DNA of 9,459 nucleotides from Clostridiales bacterium (GTDB lineage Bacteria > Bacillota > Clostridia > Peptostreptococcales > Anaerovoracaceae): the NCBI GenBank assembly GCA_009778415.1, contig WRJV01000257.1, positions 1-9,459 of the forward strand, in the 5' to 3' direction. The position numbers and the translations under genes were made by a program. The notes under the pieces were generated by a model. The model did not search any database. It was not told where the DNA came from and saw only the letters and a list, made by a program, of their open reading frames with translations. This document shows, one piece after another, positions 7,492 through 9,459 of this stretch; the stretch's first letter is position 1; the number at the start of each line of letters is the position of its first letter.

Positions 7492-7513
7492 AATATGGGT
7501 GGGGGAATTTAAA

Positions 7514-8884
7514 ATGAATACGTCAGATTTTGTCCGAATAGCAAACGAACCTCCGTTTTTGAACGAGGAGTCGGAAAAATGGTACCGGAGGGGAGAAGCA
7601 CTGGAAAAGGAGGCAGGCAACCCGGAAAAAACCAAGGACAGTTTCCAAGCGTACCTGAAAGGCGCAAAACTGGGGGACATGTATTGCCAAAGGCGTGTAG
7701 GCTCGGCCTATTCTAGCGGCAAAGGGTGCGACCAGGACTTGGAGCGCGCACTGTACTGGTACAACAAGGCGAGCGACAACGGCGACCTGCTTTCAAAATT
7801 CTATCTGGCATCAGCCTGCATTGGGGGCTGGGGGCGCGAGGAAGACTGGGGCAGGGCGATCCCCCTGCTGCTGGAAACCGCGCAGCAAGGGCTTGGTACT
7901 GCTCAGTACTATCTTGCCACTGCTTACATGAACGGCCAAGGCACAAGGGTCAACCACGATTTGGCGTTCCAATGGGCTCAGCTGGCCGAAAAGAACGAAG
8001 AGCCCAACGAAAAGTCGCTGCCTTTTATTTTGGGCAAGTGTTTTTCCCATGGCCTTGGCACAAAAACTGACAGGGACAAGGCGCTGAGCTACCTGATGCG
8101 CGCTTGGGAAAACGGCTTTGAAACCGCTGCCGGGGAAATAGGGAGGCTGTTTTTGCGAGAGGGAAACAGCGAAGAAGCGATGCATTGGCTGCTTCTTGCA
8201 GCCGAAGCCGGCGGCGACGCCGATGTTATGTACAGCTTGGGGCTGTTGTTTAAGTACGAAAACGGCGTCCCTGCTGACAAAGCGCAGGCTGCGAGCTGGT
8301 TCGTGCAGGCTTCAGAACTGGGGCACGACAAGGCGCAGTTCGAGCTGGGGTGCATGCTTTTCTTTGGAGACGGAATCATTGCGGACAAGCATCAGGCCTT
8401 GAAGTGGTTTGTGAAGGCGGCCGAACAAGGGCATTCGGACGCGCAGTTCACGTTGGGAACCATATACGGGGCAGGCAAAGGCATACCGGAAAACTTCAAA
8501 AATGCAAAGAAATGGCTCGCAGCTGCAACGGAGCGCGGAGACGAGGGCTACGAACAGATGCTAAAGGGACTTATCATGCTCGGTAGCCCGCCGGAGCAAG
8601 GCAACAAAAAAAGGAAAGGCGCCTGCTACATTGCAACCGCCATCTATGGCTCATACGACTGCCCTGAAGTATGGACGCTGCGGCGGTACCGCGACGACAT
8701 AATAAGCAGCACATGGCAGGGGCGCACCGTCATCAAGCTGTACTACTACATCAGCCCTGCGCTGGTGAAGGTCTTTGGCAAAGTCCGTTTCATCAATCAT
8801 TTCGGCCACAGCCTGCTGAACCGCCTCGTGCTCAGGCTGCACAAAAACGGGACAGAAAGCACGCCGTACCGGGACAAATTCTGA
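7514..8884 (+). CDS. Sel1-repeat protein with CFI-box-like C-terminal domain
   Basis: This 456-residue protein is built mostly of Sel1-like (SLR) helical repeats, about eight from residue 54 to 345, with the pattern A-x-x-x-LG-x-x-Y-x-x-G-x-G then D-x-x-x-A-x-x-W-x-x-x-AA-x-x-G. Such solenoids act as protein-binding scaffolds. After a basic linker (GNKKRKGA), residues 371-456 start CYIATAIYGSYDCPEV and continue LRRYRDD and YYYISPALVK, matching the C-terminal domain annotated as CFI-box-CTERM, whose function is not settled. No signal peptide or clear transmembrane helix is present, so it looks cytoplasmic. ATG 7514 is preferred to the in-frame GTG at 7499 because GGGTGGGGG (7497-7505) sits at good distance upstream. 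No promoter is visible in the 45-bp gap, so it is probably co-transcribed with the adhesin gene. The SLR call is firm; the CFI-box call is by motif memory. Confidence 0.9.
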   Translation: MNTSDFVRIANEPPFLNEESEKWYRRGEALEKEAGNPEKTKDSFQAYLKGAKLGDMYCQRRVGSAYSSGKGCDQDLERALYWYNKASDNGDLLSKFYLASACIGGWGREEDWGRAIPLLLETAQQGLGTAQYYLATAYMNGQGTRVNHDLAFQWAQLAEKNEEPNEKSLPFILGKCFSHGLGTKTDRDKALSYLMRAWENGFETAAGEIGRLFLREGNSEEAMHWLLLAAEAGGDADVMYSLGLLFKYENGVPADKAQAASWFVQASELGHDKAQFELGCMLFFGDGIIADKHQALKWFVKAAEQGHSDAQFTLGTIYGAGKGIPENFKNAKKWLAAATERGDEGYEQMLKGLIMLGSPPEQGNKKRKGACYIATAIYGSYDCPEVWTLRRYRDDIISSTWQGRTVIKLYYYISPALVKVFGKVRFINHFGHSLLNRLVLRLHKNGTESTPYRDKF

Positions 8885-9020
8885 AGTGATGCAGTTGAGA
8901 AAAATCACCAAATGAGTAAATAAATTCATATTATATACATAAAAATATAAAGAAAAGTATAAATATGATGAATAAAATAAGAAATATTTAAGAAAAATGA
9001 GTAATATTTAGTAATTCTTA
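8885..9020. other. AT-rich spacer after the Sel1 gene
   Basis: The stretch is strongly A/T-rich with short palindromes such as AAATATTT. I find no convincing intrinsic terminator: GTGAT (8886-8890) can pair with ATCAC (8904-8908), but the stem is weak and no T-run follows. No open frame with a ribosome site is present. The short string AATGAGTAA recurs near 8911 and 8997, with no role I can assign. Confidence 0.5.
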
Positions 9021-9049
9021 TTGACTTGAATAATCAAGTCAGTTATAAT
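9021..9049 (+). promoter_or_regulatory. Near-consensus sigma-A promoter for membrane protein/kinase operon
   Basis: TTGACT (9021-9026) and a perfect TATAAT (9044-9049) are separated by the ideal 17 bp. Transcription should start around 9056, about 78 nt before the first ATG. It is the strongest-looking promoter in the window by consensus match. Confidence 0.85.
9022..9041. promoter_or_regulatory. Inverted repeat inside the promoter (candidate operator)
   Basis: TGACTTGA-ATAA-TCAAGTCA is a perfect 8-bp inverted repeat with a 4-bp centre that covers five bases of the -35 box and nearly all of the spacer. A dimeric repressor bound here would block RNA polymerase. No T-run follows, so it does not read as a terminator. 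The binding protein is unknown and no regulator gene is visible in the window. Confidence 0.6.
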
Positions 9050-9091
9050 CTGGTGTATATTCATATAAATTAGCATGTGAAAAAAACTTTA

Positions 9092-9104
9092 TGGGATAAT
9101 CCCA
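9092..9104. promoter_or_regulatory. Palindrome in the 5' leader of the small membrane protein gene
   Basis: TGGGAT-A-ATCCCA is a perfect 6-bp inverted repeat with a one-base centre, about 36 bp downstream of the expected transcription start. It is better as a DNA-binding site than as an RNA hairpin, because the loop would be too small. Flanking ATGTG (9075-9079) and CACAT (9103-9107) could form a separate weak stem. Confidence 0.4.
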
Positions 9105-9133
9105 CATCAATCTAATCAGAAAAAACAAGGGAA

Positions 9134-9292
9134 ATGAGTGAGTTTTTGTTTTATTGCGGAATAGTTCTATGTGTTGCAGCAGTAATTGGCGTCATTGTCT
9201 CTGCGATAGTATTTCGTTGTATTAAATTACGACTGGATAGACAGTTTGATGATGAATATGGCGAACGGAGGCGTTTGACTGGTGGAAAATAG
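9134..9292 (+). CDS. Small single-span membrane protein (52 aa)
   Basis: The frame encodes a short N-terminal part, a hydrophobic helix (about residues 8-28, IVLCVAAVIGVIVSAIVF) and then a charged tail with KLRLDRQFDDEYGERRRL, so the basic end should face the cytoplasm. It contains three cysteines (C8, C13, C29). It is preceded by a strong promoter and by AAGGGA, although that site is unusually close to the ATG. Its end overlaps the kinase start by 11 bp, with the kinase ribosome site inside its coding sequence, which suggests coupled translation and a shared job. I do not recognise the family. It could anchor or sense for the kinase; that is inference from position only. Confidence 0.6.
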   Translation: MSEFLFYCGIVLCVAAVIGVIVSAIVFRCIKLRLDRQFDDEYGERRRLTGGK

Positions 9293-9459
9293 AGTACCTC
9301 CGATTGGAAATACATACAAAATAATCAGCCAGATCGGTTCTGGTGGGGGTGGGAACATCTTTTTAGCTGAGCATTTGCGGTTAAACAAAAAAGTTGTTCT
9401 TAAGGCAGACAAACGAAAAATCACAACACACCCAGAGGTGCTGCGACGTGAAGTTGATG
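9282..9459 (+). CDS. Hanks-type Ser/Thr protein kinase, N-terminal part (3' end outside window)
   Basis: Only 59 residues are visible. YKIISQIGSGGGGNIFLAEH contains the glycine-rich ATP loop (G19-S-G21-G-G-G24-N-I26, fitting GxGxxGxV), VVLK gives the ATP-anchoring lysine K41, and VLRREVD carries a glutamate (E57) placed for the alpha-C salt bridge. The IGSGGGG...VVLK style resembles cytosolic kinases common in Clostridia, which often sit near phosphatase, FHA or vWA genes; whether that holds here lies beyond the window. The start is GTG 9282, with GGAGG (9267-9271) ten bases upstream, inside the preceding gene. Arg codons are mixed (CGG, CGA, CGT, AGA), unlike the AGG-heavy genes on the left. 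The gene is cut by the window edge, not visibly broken. Confidence 0.85.
   Translation, partial: MENRVPPIGNTYKIISQIGSGGGGNIFLAEHLRLNKKVVLKADKRKITTHPEVLRREVD

Noticed and set aside
7499..7513. GTG at 7499 as start of the Sel1 protein
   Set aside because: Its first bases are part of the G-rich ribosome site that serves ATG 7514.
9022..9041. Terminator for the Sel1 gene
   Set aside because: The stem is good, but GTTATAATC follows instead of a T-run, and the repeat is embedded in a near-perfect promoter.

Overview
The window reads as chromosomal DNA of a monoderm Firmicute, most likely an anaerobic Clostridia-type bacterium. The reasons are an exported protein with three S-layer homology (SLH) domains, a second surface protein ending in a sortase-like IPATG signal, a dGTPase of the clostridial type, A/G-rich Shine-Dalgarno sites, sigma-A-like promoters, and many AGG arginine and GGG/GGC glycine codons. 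All genes lie on the + strand. I see no rRNA or tRNA gene, CRISPR array, transposase or prophage module.

Left block (1-5174) is one tightly packed unit. It holds the 3' end of an unrecognised gene, an SLH-anchored phosphodiester glycosidase (NAGPA-like) exoprotein, an M16 zinc peptidase and a dGTPase (dgt). The last three are joined by two 4-bp ATGA stop/start overlaps, so they are probably translationally coupled. A clear intrinsic terminator at 5141-5174 closes the unit.

Middle block (5214-8884) starts from its own sigma-A promoter (TTGACA-16-TATACT). A leader of roughly 130 nt follows, with a possible 11-codon leader peptide and two successive stem-loops ending at the ribosome binding site. 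The first gene encodes a 695-residue surface protein: signal peptide, tandem DETNLA repeats, 11-rung Gly-rich beta-helix, Listeria-Bacteroides (InlB-type) repeat, then IPATG, membrane segment and basic tail. After a 45-bp gap with a small hairpin comes a 456-residue Sel1-repeat protein ending in a CFI-box-like (CYIATAIYGS) C-terminal domain.

Right block (8885-9459) is AT-rich spacer followed by a near-consensus promoter (TTGACT-17-TATAAT) with a perfect 8-bp inverted repeat built into it. A leader carries a second palindrome, then comes a 52-residue single-span membrane protein, overlapped by 11 bp by the start of a Hanks-type Ser/Thr kinase that runs off the window. Base and codon use here differ from the left part.

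The least explained parts are the structured leader of the adhesin gene, the pairing of a sortase-type adhesin with a Sel1/CFI-box protein, and the operator-bearing promoter driving a small membrane protein plus kinase. No single gene here proves a new system; the right-hand cluster continues outside the window.
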